DNA from: Sporosarcina jeotgali
GTDB lineage: Bacteria > Bacillota > Bacilli > Bacillales_A > Planococcaceae
Length of the DNA stretch: 64,000 nt
Reading direction: 5' to 3'
Assembly: GCF_033304595.1 (NCBI RefSeq)
Contig: NZ_CP116341.1
Coordinates: 663,001-727,000, forward strand
Positions 1 through 8,644 of this stretch are shown piece after piece. Position numbers and translations under genes: made by a program. Under the pieces are notes generated by a model. The model saw only the letters and a list, made by a program, of their open reading frames with translations, did no database searches and was not told where the DNA came from. Position 1 is the first letter of the stretch. Each line of letters begins with the position of its first letter.

Positions 1-2
1 TA

Positions 3-950
3 TATGTTTTACTGATTGTTGGATTTGTATTATTGATAAAAGGAGCCGACTTTTTCGTTGACGGTTCCTCTAATATCGCGAGACTGCTGCAAGTTCCGCC
101 AATTCTGATCGGGTTAACGATTGTATCATTCGGAACAAGTTCACCGGAAGCGACTGTCAGTATTATCGCAGCATTCGGCGGAAACGCAGATGTTGCAGTC
201 GGTAACGTAGTGGGCAGCAATATTTTTAATATTTCTGTTGTGGTCGGGTTGGCCGCATTCGTTTTTCCTTTGAAAGTTCAAAGTGAGACAATCAAGAAAG
301 AAATTCCATTCACGCTGCTTGCAAGTATTGTCCTGTTTGTTTTGATGAGTGACCTTGCACTGCACGGTTTCGGCACTAATTTGCTTACTCGCGGTGACGG
401 CATTATTCTTTTGCTATTCCTTGCGATTTTTATGTACTACGTGATTGAAGTCGGTCTGAAAAGCCGGAAGAATGCTGCACCGAACCCAGAGTACTTGGAC
501 ATTAGCTGGGGGAAGAATATTGTAATTACGTTAGCAGGGCTTGTTGCGATTATTTTTGGCGGGGACTTAGTCGTTGATAATGGGACAAAGATTGCGTATT
601 CACTTGGCATGAGTGAAACGCTGGTCGGTCTTACGATTATCGCAATCGGTACTTCACTCCCGGAACTTGTAACTTCTATAGCAGCGGCGATGAAGAAGGA
701 AAGTGAAATCGCACTGGGGAACATCGTAGGAAGCAATATCTTTAATATCCTGTTTGTTCTCGGAGCCACGTCGACCATCACACCCATCGCGGTGGACAGT
801 AAAATCTTTATCGATGTTGTCATTATGATTGTACTGACGCTGGTGTTGTTACTTTTCGCAAGGACTGGATACAGGATTGGGAAGCGTGAGGGCTTGATGC
901 TGGCTGCTTCTTATGTGGTGTATTTGGTTTATATTATTATGCGTAATTAA
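3..950 (+). CDS. Na+/Ca2+ antiporter of the CaCA family, YrbG-like (5' end cut by window edge)
   Basis: Integral membrane cation:calcium exchanger. The two inverted alpha repeats are visible: one ending in GTSSPEATVSI followed by NVVGSNIFN, the second with GTSLPELVTSI followed by NIVGSNIFN. Their acidic residues and GSN motifs form the ion-binding centre in this family. About ten hydrophobic segments are present. The reading frame is open to the left edge (residues YVLLIVGFVLL precede the first in-frame TTG at 33), so only a few N-terminal residues are missing and the TTG is not the real start. Family length is about 320 residues, against about 316 here. The gene is followed by a hairpin shared with the convergent pepF. 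The transported ion is inferred from the family only. Confidence 0.93.
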   Translation, partial: YVLLIVGFVLLIKGADFFVDGSSNIARLLQVPPILIGLTIVSFGTSSPEATVSIIAAFGGNADVAVGNVVGSNIFNISVVVGLAAFVFPLKVQSETIKKEIPFTLLASIVLFVLMSDLALHGFGTNLLTRGDGIILLLFLAIFMYYVIEVGLKSRKNAAPNPEYLDISWGKNIVITLAGLVAIIFGGDLVVDNGTKIAYSLGMSETLVGLTIIAIGTSLPELVTSIAAAMKKESEIALGNIVGSNIFNILFVLGATSTITPIAVDSKIFIDVVIMIVLTLVLLLFARTGYRIGKREGLMLAASYVVYLVYIIMRN

Positions 951-974
951 GTGAGTGATAACTGCAGAGAACAA

Positions 975-1019
975 AAAATAGCAGTCTGGGAATTTCATCA
1001 ATCCCCAGACTGCTATTTT
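975..1019. terminator. Bidirectional Rho-independent terminator between the antiporter and pepF
   Basis: A 16-bp perfect inverted repeat (AAAATAGCAGTCTGGG and its complement) with T-rich flanks on both strands separates the convergent genes ending at 950 and 1067. Confidence 0.9.
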
Positions 1020-1066
1020 GTAAGATTTTCTTGAATGTAATTTAAAACTATTCTTCAACTAATTTA

Positions 1067-2857
1067 TTACTCCGTCAATTCCATAAACTCATTCACATCA
1101 TCCACACACAGTTGAATCGCTTTTTCCCAGAAGTCCGGCTTTGTCAAGTCAACACCTAAGTGTTTCTGAGCCAGGTCTTCCACAGTCATGCGGCCGGTAT
1201 CTTGCAAAAGGGCGATATACTCGTCTTCGAATCCGCTTCCTTGCTCCAGCGCATGTGCGTAGATACCGAGGCTGAATAAGTAGCCGAATGTGTACGGAAA
1301 GTTGTAAAAAGGTGTTCCGGTTTTGTGAAAGTGCAGTTTTGATGCCCAAAACATCGGATCGTATTCGCCAAGCGCGTCACAGTACGCTTCTTTTTGTGCG
1401 GTAACCATCAGCTGATTAAGCTTTTCTACAGGAACCATGCCGTCTTTTCGTTCTTCGTAAAACGCTGTTTCGAAGAGGAACCGCGCATGGATGTTCATGA
1501 AAAACGTAACGCCGCGGCGTACTTTGTCTTCCAGCAAAGCTACTTTTTCTTCTTTCGACACAGCTTGTTTCACAGCTGCATCTGCGAGAATCATCTCAGC
1601 AAATGTTGAAGCGGTTTCTGCAACGTTCATTGCGTATCCTTGGTTTTTAATGTGCAGATCATTCATGACATGCTGGTGGAAACCGTGTCCAAGTTCGTGA
1701 GCGAGTGTAGCGATATTGGAAGCAGACCCCGAGAATGTCATGAAGATGCGCGTCTGTTTTGTGTTAGGGAAACTGGTACAAAAGCCGCCGGGACGTTTTC
1801 CGGCACGGTCTTCTGCTTCAATCCAGCGGTTTTCGAATGCTGTTTTCGCAAAGTCGGACATTTTAGGGCTGAATTTATGGAACTGCTCGATGATCCGGTT
1901 GGCGGCCTCAGTGTATGTCACTGTCGTTACGCTTTTTCCAAGAGGAGCACCGATGTCATAGATACTTAATTTATCCAAATCAAGTAATTTCGCTTTTCTG
2001 TTCAGAAAGTCAACAAATGGTTTTTTGTTTTGCTCAATTGCTGTCCACATTGCATCGAGCGTTTCTTTTTGCATCCGGTTGTTTTCAAGAGGTTCCTGCA
2101 AGACATCATCCCATCCGCGATGACGGTACATTTGCAAGCGGAATCCGGCCAAGTGGTTCAATGTCTGTCCGAATAACGCTGCGTTTTTCTGCCACTCTTG
2201 CTGGGTTTTATCGAACATCTCTTTACGGACGTTTCGGTCGGAGTTCGACATTTTGTTGGATGCTTGCCCCATTGAATAATGCTTCGTTTCTCCGTTTTCT
2301 TCCTCCGTAACAGTCATATTTCCTACGACAGTTTCGTACATCTGATTCCATGCGTGGTAGCCATCCACCGCTAAGTCATTGATAAGAATCTCTTGATCCA
2401 GCGGCAGCAATTCTTTGGCACGATGTCTTGCTTCGCTGAGAGGGAATGCGATTTCCTTCAGTTCAGCTGACTGCATCAGCTGTTCCCAGGCTGCATCGTC
2501 AATCTCTTTCAGCTTCTGGTCCAGCTTCGTACCCATTGCTCCCATTTTCGCACTCAATTCACCGCGTTTCGCTACCCAGACTGCCGCATCCGCATCATGT
2601 ACATCTTGTGCACTCAGGCAGCTGATAAAAGCGAAAACATCGCGCATCCGTTTTTGCACGGGCGACAATTGATCGGTGATTGCAGCTAATTCAGCTGCGG
2701 AAGCATGCTCGGGTGCAAAGTGTTCAATCTGTTCATCCATTCGTGAGATGTCTTTCGTCAGTTCTGAGAAAGTCGTTTGTAAGCTTTCCGATTGACTGCC
2801 TCCAGCGAAAATTGAGTCTAAATCCCAAGACGGGACGTATTCTTTTGTGTGCGTCAT
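1067..2857 (-). CDS. pepF: Oligoendopeptidase F (M3 family zinc metallopeptidase)
   Basis: Cytoplasmic zinc endopeptidase that cuts short peptides. It carries the gluzincin motif HELGH at residues 387-391 within LAHELGHGFHQH, with the downstream Glu expected in NVAETASTFAEM, and the M3 N-terminal helical domain (about residues 1-200). The 596 residues match the PepF clade. The ATG is preceded by AAGGGAG at good spacing. There is no signal peptide or membrane segment, so action in the cytosol is inferred. It is a single-gene unit, convergent with the antiporter across a shared terminator. The sequence looks intact; the family assignment is firm and substrate range is not predictable from sequence. 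Confidence 0.96.
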   Translation of the reverse strand: MTHTKEYVPSWDLDSIFAGGSQSESLQTTFSELTKDISRMDEQIEHFAPEHASAAELAAITDQLSPVQKRMRDVFAFISCLSAQDVHDADAAVWVAKRGELSAKMGAMGTKLDQKLKEIDDAAWEQLMQSAELKEIAFPLSEARHRAKELLPLDQEILINDLAVDGYHAWNQMYETVVGNMTVTEEENGETKHYSMGQASNKMSNSDRNVRKEMFDKTQQEWQKNAALFGQTLNHLAGFRLQMYRHRGWDDVLQEPLENNRMQKETLDAMWTAIEQNKKPFVDFLNRKAKLLDLDKLSIYDIGAPLGKSVTTVTYTEAANRIIEQFHKFSPKMSDFAKTAFENRWIEAEDRAGKRPGGFCTSFPNTKQTRIFMTFSGSASNIATLAHELGHGFHQHVMNDLHIKNQGYAMNVAETASTFAEMILADAAVKQAVSKEEKVALLEDKVRRGVTFFMNIHARFLFETAFYEERKDGMVPVEKLNQLMVTAQKEAYCDALGEYDPMFWASKLHFHKTGTPFYNFPYTFGYLFSLGIYAHALEQGSGFEDEYIALLQDTGRMTVEDLAQKHLGVDLTKPDFWEKAIQLCVDDVNEFMELTE

Positions 2858-2984
2858 TCAAATCGCTCCCTTTTGAAAGTATATTCTAATTATAAGGAAA
2901 GGTCTGATAGAATGCGAAGGTGCTAGCTTGGCATTTACTTGGAATAGCTGGGGCCTGTACAAAATGTGCTGAAATAAATGAACA

Positions 2985-3032
2985 AAAAAAGCCGGCCTTC
3001 CGAATAAAATCATACACGGGAAGGTCGGCTTT
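2985..3032 (-). terminator. Terminator of the small membrane protein gene
   Basis: Stem AAAGCCGACCTTCC paired with GGAAGGCCGGCTTT on the minus strand, followed by a run of seven T. Confidence 0.88.
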
Positions 3033-3076
3033 CACTCTCTATATAGTTTGCTAGAAACAATCGATGATCCCATAAC

Positions 3077-3358
3077 TTACGAATAAATCGCCTCAACAAT
3101 CGAAACAATAAAAAATAAAAAAGGTAAAGCGCTGATGACTAGCCCGATTTTCACGGTCCTTTTCACAAAGGAGAGAACGGCACCTATTAACCAGACTGGA
3201 ATAGGCAGCAGCCAAAGCGGGGCAGTAAACACACTGTCTGTAAAGTTTTCTCCAAGACCGCCTACAGCTAGAAAGCCGGAAAACAGGATGACGATGAAGC
3301 CTGTTACAAAGATGTGTATCGCTCGATAAACTTGAAAGACGATTTTGATTTCCTCCAA
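3077..3358 (-). CDS. Small three-helix membrane protein of unknown function; start codon unclear
   Basis: A product of up to 93 residues with three hydrophobic stretches (about residues 15-34, 46-63 and 70-90) and a positive KRTVK linker before the last one. No family is recognised. The first in-frame start candidate is the TTG at 3358, but the only good ribosome site, GGAGG (3356-3352), overlaps that codon, and a stop lies directly upstream. No ATG, GTG or TTG follows at normal distance; the codon at ideal spacing (8 nt) is ATC at 3343-3341. A non-canonical start, a sequence error or a decayed gene would each explain this. A strong terminator downstream supports a transcribed gene. Confidence 0.55.
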   Translation of the reverse strand: MEEIKIVFQVYRAIHIFVTGFIVILFSGFLAVGGLGENFTDSVFTAPLWLLPIPVWLIGAVLSFVKRTVKIGLVISALPFLFFIVSIVEAIYS

Positions 3359-3393
3359 TCACTAGTAATGTTATTTTATGAGTTAATATTTTT

Positions 3394-4182
3394 TTAGTCT
3401 CCCTGGACATACTGGATAACCGCTTTGCCGATCTGGGCAATTGTTTGCTGACCGTCGTGATTATGTTCCCAATTCGTTGTCAGAACGGCGATATTCACAC
3501 GCTTTTCGCCGTTTTCAAAGTAAGCGATGTCGTGTTCGACACCGGGAAGCGTGCCGGTTTTGTTCCCGATAATTAGTGTTTCATCGAAAATCGGCTGGAA
3601 GGCAGGTAGCTTGTCGATCAGCTGCTGGTCGCGCATAATTGTTTTCAATTGCTGTTTGCTTGTCAGGGACAGAATTTCACTTGTTGGATCTAGGCAAGCA
3701 AGAAATCGGACCATGTCTTTTGCGGTTGCTTCGTTTTCCAATCCGCGGGCAAGGGCGTCATAGTCCATGAATTTCCGTGTCAGCTGCGAGTTTGTGGCAC
3801 CGACTCGTTTAAAGAAACTCTGGATACGCTCAATTCCTACATGTTCAATCACGAGGTTTGCTGCTGTATTATCGGAGACAATGATGGACAAAGTCAGGGC
3901 ATTCCTTAGCGTTATTTGCTCATTCCCGCACATGTAAGCTAATACTCCCGATCCTCCGACAGGTTCCTCGATATTTAACAGGGTGTCTAAGTCAATTTCT
4001 CCGCGGTCCGCTGCCGCAAGACATGCCATGGCGGCCGGTACTTTTAGAATACTGGCGGAACGTTTCACTTCATTCTCCCTTACGGCGATCTCCCCGTCAG
4101 GCGTGGTTGCGTAAATCGAGACGTCCCCTGCAGCGCCACTAGCAATTGTGTTGAGTTCCTCTTTTAATTGAATGTAATTCAT
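3394..4182 (-). CDS. Class A beta-lactamase-like serine hydrolase without signal peptide
   Basis: Member of the class A beta-lactamase/transpeptidase-like fold. Visible active-site motifs are SILK (SxxK, residues 44-47), SDN (103-105), a Glu-containing omega-loop segment (GLENEAT, about 148-154) and KTG (208-210). The ATG at 4182 is chosen because AGGTG lies 6 nt upstream; an in-frame GTG at 4191 is part of that ribosome site. The 262 residues match mature class A enzymes, but there is no secretion signal or lipobox. The protein should stay in the cytosol, where it cannot protect the wall enzymes as a normal beta-lactamase does. It may act on another amide or ester; resistance activity is not established by sequence. 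Confidence 0.85.
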   Translation of the reverse strand: MNYIQLKEELNTIASGAAGDVSIYATTPDGEIAVRENEVKRSASILKVPAAMACLAAADRGEIDLDTLLNIEEPVGGSGVLAYMCGNEQITLRNALTLSIIVSDNTAANLVIEHVGIERIQSFFKRVGATNSQLTRKFMDYDALARGLENEATAKDMVRFLACLDPTSEILSLTSKQQLKTIMRDQQLIDKLPAFQPIFDETLIIGNKTGTLPGVEHDIAYFENGEKRVNIAVLTTNWEHNHDGQQTIAQIGKAVIQYVQGD

Positions 4183-4710
4183 ATTTTTCACCTGCCTAAT
4201 AGAATGTGAAGCGGCAATTTAATCTTGTTCTAACTAATGGATTCTGAATTGTGCTTCATTTGTTTGTTTTAATCGTAGCACCTAATAGATGAAAAAGCTC
4301 ACCCTTTTTTAGGGGTTACGAGAATGCAGGCTAATTGCTTGCGATTCGTATCCGAAATCATTTCTTAGTTGAAATATACCTCTGTTTCCATCGCAACTAA
4401 GCAGGTGTGGAAGCGGTAATGAATGAAACTCTCTGATCTTAAATCTACTAAATATATACTTGTATCAGTATTTCGCAGGAAGGTCATTCCACTGCCTCCA
4501 AGCTGAATAGTATGATAAAATGGAGATAGATTCCGCGGATAATATAGGAATGAGACAGGTTAGGGGCTGTATCTTTTACAGTGTCTTTTTTTATGTCCTT
4601 TCTATACATATGGATAAATTAGTATTTCATCATGCGGAACATAAAAGTTTAGTTATAACGGTGAAAAAATAGAATGACTGAATTTATAAAGAGAAGGGAG
4701 GGAACGCAGA
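4183..4710. other. 528-bp intergenic region between divergent genes
   Basis: AT-rich sequence between the beta-lactamase-like gene (minus) and the beta-helix/AAA+ gene (plus). It must hold both promoters. A TATGAT hexamer at 4511-4516 is a possible -10 element but has no convincing -35. A short terminator-like hairpin lies at 4553-4593. No ORF with a ribosome site is seen. Confidence 0.5.
4553..4593 (+). terminator. Possible attenuator hairpin upstream of the beta-helix/AAA+ gene
   Basis: Nested arms AGACA...CTGTA / TACAG-TGTCT followed by seven T, about 120 bp upstream of the 4711 start. It could end a short leader RNA or attenuate the downstream gene. The stem is short, so this is tentative. 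Confidence 0.4.
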
Positions 4711-7700
4711 ATGGCAATCATTCATGTTGCGGATTATCAAACAATCGATTTGGCGATTCGGACAGCACACCCGGGAGATACAGTGGAAGTTGAGGATGGG
4801 TTCTACCATGAATTTTTGAACATTGATAAGGAACTTATTCTGCGAAGTTCAAGCGGAGATGCTCGTTCAGTCTGTATAACAGGCGGTGTGCATGTCAATA
4901 CGATTGAAGAAGTACGTTTCGAGTCGATTACGATCGGATGCGGCAGTGCGCCGATTGAGGTTGGACTTCATATAGAGTCAGGGCAGATAACTCTTCATCA
5001 CTGTCTTTTCTCTGAGATTCAAGGAATGGCTATGCGAGTGGATGCTGCGGCAAAAGTATCAGCTGAGCATACGAACTTCAAAAAGAATATTCAGGGTATC
5101 GAAGTGTCTGGTCGTCTGTCTTTGTTTGATTGTATCGTGGAAGAAACCATCGAGAAGGCACAGGTTGCTGTGCGTGACGGAGGGGAACTCGCACTAACTG
5201 ATTGCGGGATTTTAAGCGGTCAGGAGGAAGGGATCAGCCTCACAGGCGGCAGTCGCTGCGCGATTACGAAGTCCTCCATTATCGGAAATAGCGGAGCGCA
5301 ATTATATTTAGCAGAAGACAGCTTCTTAGATTTGGAACAGACGAATTTCTATTTAGGGAAGGCAAACGGGATTTCTGTTGATCAGTCAAAAGGAATCATG
5401 AAAAACTGTACCTTTACTATGCAAACCCTGGCTCATGTAGATCTTATGAATGGATCGCATTTTGAAATAAACTCCAGCAAGTTTGAAAATGGAGAATCCA
5501 CTGGGATGATAATCAATGGTTCTTCTGTTGAAATATCAGACTCTCTGTTTAAAGGTCAAAAAGATGACCAGCTGCATTGTATCGAACAAAGCAAGGTTTC
5601 GATTCATCGGACTCAGTTTCTTTCAGGGGAAGAACGAGGAATCGTTTGTGAAAATTCCTCGGCCGCGATTATTGAATCTGAGGTGAAGTACAATCAGATG
5701 ACGCAGCTGTCCGCGACAGGCGGAAGTATATTAACGATCCTTGGCTGTGACATTGAAAAAGGGAAAAGCATAGGGATTTACGCTGCTGGCAGTCAGGTGA
5801 AAATCTCAGATTCGCAAGTCAGCCATCACGATGACATACAGATCTTTGCTGCTGAACAATCCGAATTAATCGTATCTGCAACTGAAGTGAAGAGTGGGAA
5901 AAGTTCAGGCGTGTCCGCTAAGAATGCAACCATGGAAGTCGCTAATTGTATCCTCTTCGGGCACAAAGGTTCGAACATCTTATTGAGTTCAGATGCGAAA
6001 GCCGAAATTACTGATTGCAGAATTTCAGACGGAGAAAAGAATGGTGTTCTTGCAGGTCCGGGGACCACTCTTTCGCTGGAACGAACGGTTTTGTTTCATC
6101 ATAAAAAAGCGCAAGTGAGTGCAGCGAAATCTGTCGAAGTAGTCCTGACGGAGTGTGAACTCTATGACGGCAGCTCATCTGGATTGGCACTGCGTCAAGT
6201 GGAACGCGTTGAAGTGACGGACACGAATGTACACGGACATCGTGCGGACCAGATCGTTTTGCAGGAGTGTTCTGACGTTCACTTGAAATCGACGCAAGTG
6301 ATGAATGGAACGAAAGCGGGAGTGCAGCTGGAAAAATCGATTCCTGTACTCGAAGACTGCCGCTTTGACAATAATCGCGGAGGAGATTTGAAACGGCTGG
6401 ATGACAGCGAACCGGTATTGAAAAATACGGAATTGTCCCTTCCTCCTGTAATGAACGGATCTAAAGATAGAGGAATAACGAGTCGAATTGAAACAAAAGA
6501 AGCCTTCAGCAACCCAGAAATGCTGGATCTTTTAATGAAGGAATTGGATGAATTCATTGGCCTTGAAGACGTGAAAGACAAAATGCGAGACATGATGAAT
6601 CTAGTGGAGATCAATCATTTTAAATCAGAACGCGGGTTGAAAACCATTAAGCTCGCAGCACCTCATATGATCTTTCAAGGAAATCCAGGCACTGGTAAAA
6701 CAACCATTGCGCGACTTATGGGCGGTTTTTTTAAGTGGCTTGGCCTCTTGCCGAAAGGGCATCTTGTTGAAGTGAAACGGGAGGATCTGGTTGGAACCCA
6801 CGTAGGGAGTTCTGAGGAATTAACGAAGCTGAAAATCAGGGAAGCGATGGGCGGGGTACTCTTCATTGACGAGGCTTATACGCTTACAGCAGGAAAAAAC
6901 TCAAGCAATGATTATGGAAAAAAGGTCATCGACACATTGCTTCCTGCAATGGAAAATCATCGCGGTGAATTTGTTGTCATTGCAGCAGGATATACGGAGG
7001 ACATGGATCAATTCTTAACATCGAACCCAGGATTGAAAGATCGTTTTACGGAAAAGATTCACTTCCAGGATTATACGCCGGATGAGCTGATGCAACTCTT
7101 CTTATCCAAGTGTGACGGGAGCTATTCGGTTACCACTACTGCCAAACAGGCAATCCATGATGAGTTCGTTGAACGGTATCGCAAACGGGACCAGACATTC
7201 AGTAATGCCCGAATGGTGCGCACGCTTTACGATCAGATTGGATTAGCCCAGTCACTAAGAATTGCGAAGTATCCGCGAGAGCAATGGACAGAAGCGTTAT
7301 TGACGACTTTTGAAGCAGAAGACGTTCATCAAGTAGTGAAAGAGCGTGACGTAAAAAGTTATCAAGTTCCGATTGACGAGGAACTGCTCAAAAAGAAAAG
7401 AGACGAACTGCATCAATTTATCGGTCTTGAGACAGTAAAAGCTGAAATCGATGAAATGATTGAACTGATGAGGTATTACAAAAGAGAAAACCATTCAGCC
7501 GATAAGCTGATGAACCATACGCTGCTGATTGGAAAACCCGGGACAGGAAAAACCGAGGTTGCTCGGGTGCTGGCGGGCATTTACCAGGCGCTTGGATTAC
7601 TCGAAATAGGCGAACTGATTGAAGTGGATCGAAGCGATTTAGTCGGTTCGCATATTGGTGAAACGGAGAAGCGGACAGCTGAACAGATTGAGCGCGCCAT

Positions 7701-8187
7701 GGGCAGTGCGCTGTTCATCGATGAAGCCTATACATTAGCTGGCAGCGGCGAGAATGACTACGGAAAAAAAGCGGTGGAAGTGCTGCTGAAGCAGATGTCC
7801 GATCGTCAAGGCGAATTCGTGCTGATTGCGGCAGGCTATGAAAAAGAAATGAACAGCTTCCTGGACAGCAACGCTGGGCTGCGCCGCCGTTTTGGTCTCA
7901 CCTTGCATTTTAAAGATTATACGCCAGAAGAATTGATGGAGATTACCTGGCTCTACATTCGTGGATATACTATAGCGGAGCATGCGAAGGATACGCTGTA
8001 CCAACATTACCGGGACATTTATGAACGAAGAGACGATACATTTGGAAATGCAGGTTTGGCTAAAAAAATCGCGAAAGAAATGACCCGGAAAGTTGATTAT
8101 CGATTGGCTGTGGCGAGCAGCAGCCGGCTGGGCAAGGAGATGAAGAAAGAAATTACTTCGGATGATCTGGTTTTGTTGGAGAGCTGA
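4711..8187 (+). CDS. Parallel beta-helix protein fused to two tandem CbbX/SpoVK-type AAA+ ATPase domains
   Basis: A 1158-residue protein with no signal peptide or membrane segment. Residues about 1-580 form a right-handed parallel beta-helix (NosD/pectate-lyase-like): units of 45-46 residues repeat in strict register, each holding two rungs, one opening with GI/GV/GM and one around an xxQI/xxQL strand. About nine units run from roughly residue 165 to 570. Two AAA+ modules follow. The first has Walker A GNPGTGKTT (657-665), Walker B LFIDEA (717-722), sensor VVIAAGY and an Arg in GLKDRF. The second has GKPGTGKTE (941-949), LFIDEA (1001-1006), LIAAGY and GLRRRF. Both look catalytically complete and resemble CfxQ/CbbX, SpoVK and EccA. 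AAGGGAGGG precedes the ATG. The inferred role is an ATP-driven remodeller whose beta-helix binds a partner; function is unknown. Confidence 0.9.
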   Translation: MAIIHVADYQTIDLAIRTAHPGDTVEVEDGFYHEFLNIDKELILRSSSGDARSVCITGGVHVNTIEEVRFESITIGCGSAPIEVGLHIESGQITLHHCLFSEIQGMAMRVDAAAKVSAEHTNFKKNIQGIEVSGRLSLFDCIVEETIEKAQVAVRDGGELALTDCGILSGQEEGISLTGGSRCAITKSSIIGNSGAQLYLAEDSFLDLEQTNFYLGKANGISVDQSKGIMKNCTFTMQTLAHVDLMNGSHFEINSSKFENGESTGMIINGSSVEISDSLFKGQKDDQLHCIEQSKVSIHRTQFLSGEERGIVCENSSAAIIESEVKYNQMTQLSATGGSILTILGCDIEKGKSIGIYAAGSQVKISDSQVSHHDDIQIFAAEQSELIVSATEVKSGKSSGVSAKNATMEVANCILFGHKGSNILLSSDAKAEITDCRISDGEKNGVLAGPGTTLSLERTVLFHHKKAQVSAAKSVEVVLTECELYDGSSSGLALRQVERVEVTDTNVHGHRADQIVLQECSDVHLKSTQVMNGTKAGVQLEKSIPVLEDCRFDNNRGGDLKRLDDSEPVLKNTELSLPPVMNGSKDRGITSRIETKEAFSNPEMLDLLMKELDEFIGLEDVKDKMRDMMNLVEINHFKSERGLKTIKLAAPHMIFQGNPGTGKTTIARLMGGFFKWLGLLPKGHLVEVKREDLVGTHVGSSEELTKLKIREAMGGVLFIDEAYTLTAGKNSSNDYGKKVIDTLLPAMENHRGEFVVIAAGYTEDMDQFLTSNPGLKDRFTEKIHFQDYTPDELMQLFLSKCDGSYSVTTTAKQAIHDEFVERYRKRDQTFSNARMVRTLYDQIGLAQSLRIAKYPREQWTEALLTTFEAEDVHQVVKERDVKSYQVPIDEELLKKKRDELHQFIGLETVKAEIDEMIELMRYYKRENHSADKLMNHTLLIGKPGTGKTEVARVLAGIYQALGLLEIGELIEVDRSDLVGSHIGETEKRTAEQIERAMGSALFIDEAYTLAGSGENDYGKKAVEVLLKQMSDRQGEFVLIAAGYEKEMNSFLDSNAGLRRRFGLTLHFKDYTPEELMEITWLYIRGYTIAEHAKDTLYQHYRDIYERRDDTFGNAGLAKKIAKEMTRKVDYRLAVASSSRLGKEMKKEITSDDLVLLES

Positions 8188-8644
8188 GCAAAACTTACGG
8201 TACTGAAACAGTAAACTAAATCTGTTTCACTGGTTCTGCATAGACGACATTTTCCCTGCTTGTTGTAAACTCATACAGATAAAAAGATCCCGTTTCAGCT
8301 GACAATTTATCATCTGAAACGGAATTTTTGTTTGGCTGTCGGGTTACTAAAATAAAATTTGTTGTAAGTGCTATATAGTTGTCTAAATATCAAATGCCAA
8401 TAGGAATCCGAAGAATTTTGATAAGCATTCAAAATAGATAGTTATGATCAATGTAACAATTAATAATACGTTCCTGCACATCAAATAGGGAGATTTATGC
8501 TATTATATTCTAGTATATTAACTTCTGTATAGGATGAAAGACTTCATAGATATAATAATATAGAATAGAGTCAACTGGATAATGTGCATGTTGATTTTCT
8601 ATTTTTGTTACAAGTTTAAAAAGAATAGAAGGGAGAACTTAAAA
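8188..8644. other. Intergenic region upstream of the deacetylase gene
   Basis: It contains the terminator of the AAA+ gene (8290-8328), followed by a very AT-rich stretch that must hold the promoter of the deacetylase gene. TTGATA near 8417 and several TATGAT/TATATT hexamers are present, but none has clean 17-bp spacing. An in-frame ATG at 8582 is not used as start because it has no ribosome site. Confidence 0.5.
8290..8328 (+). terminator. Terminator of the beta-helix/AAA+ gene
   Basis: CCGTTTCAG paired with CTGAAACGG, followed by AATTTTTG. Confidence 0.8.
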
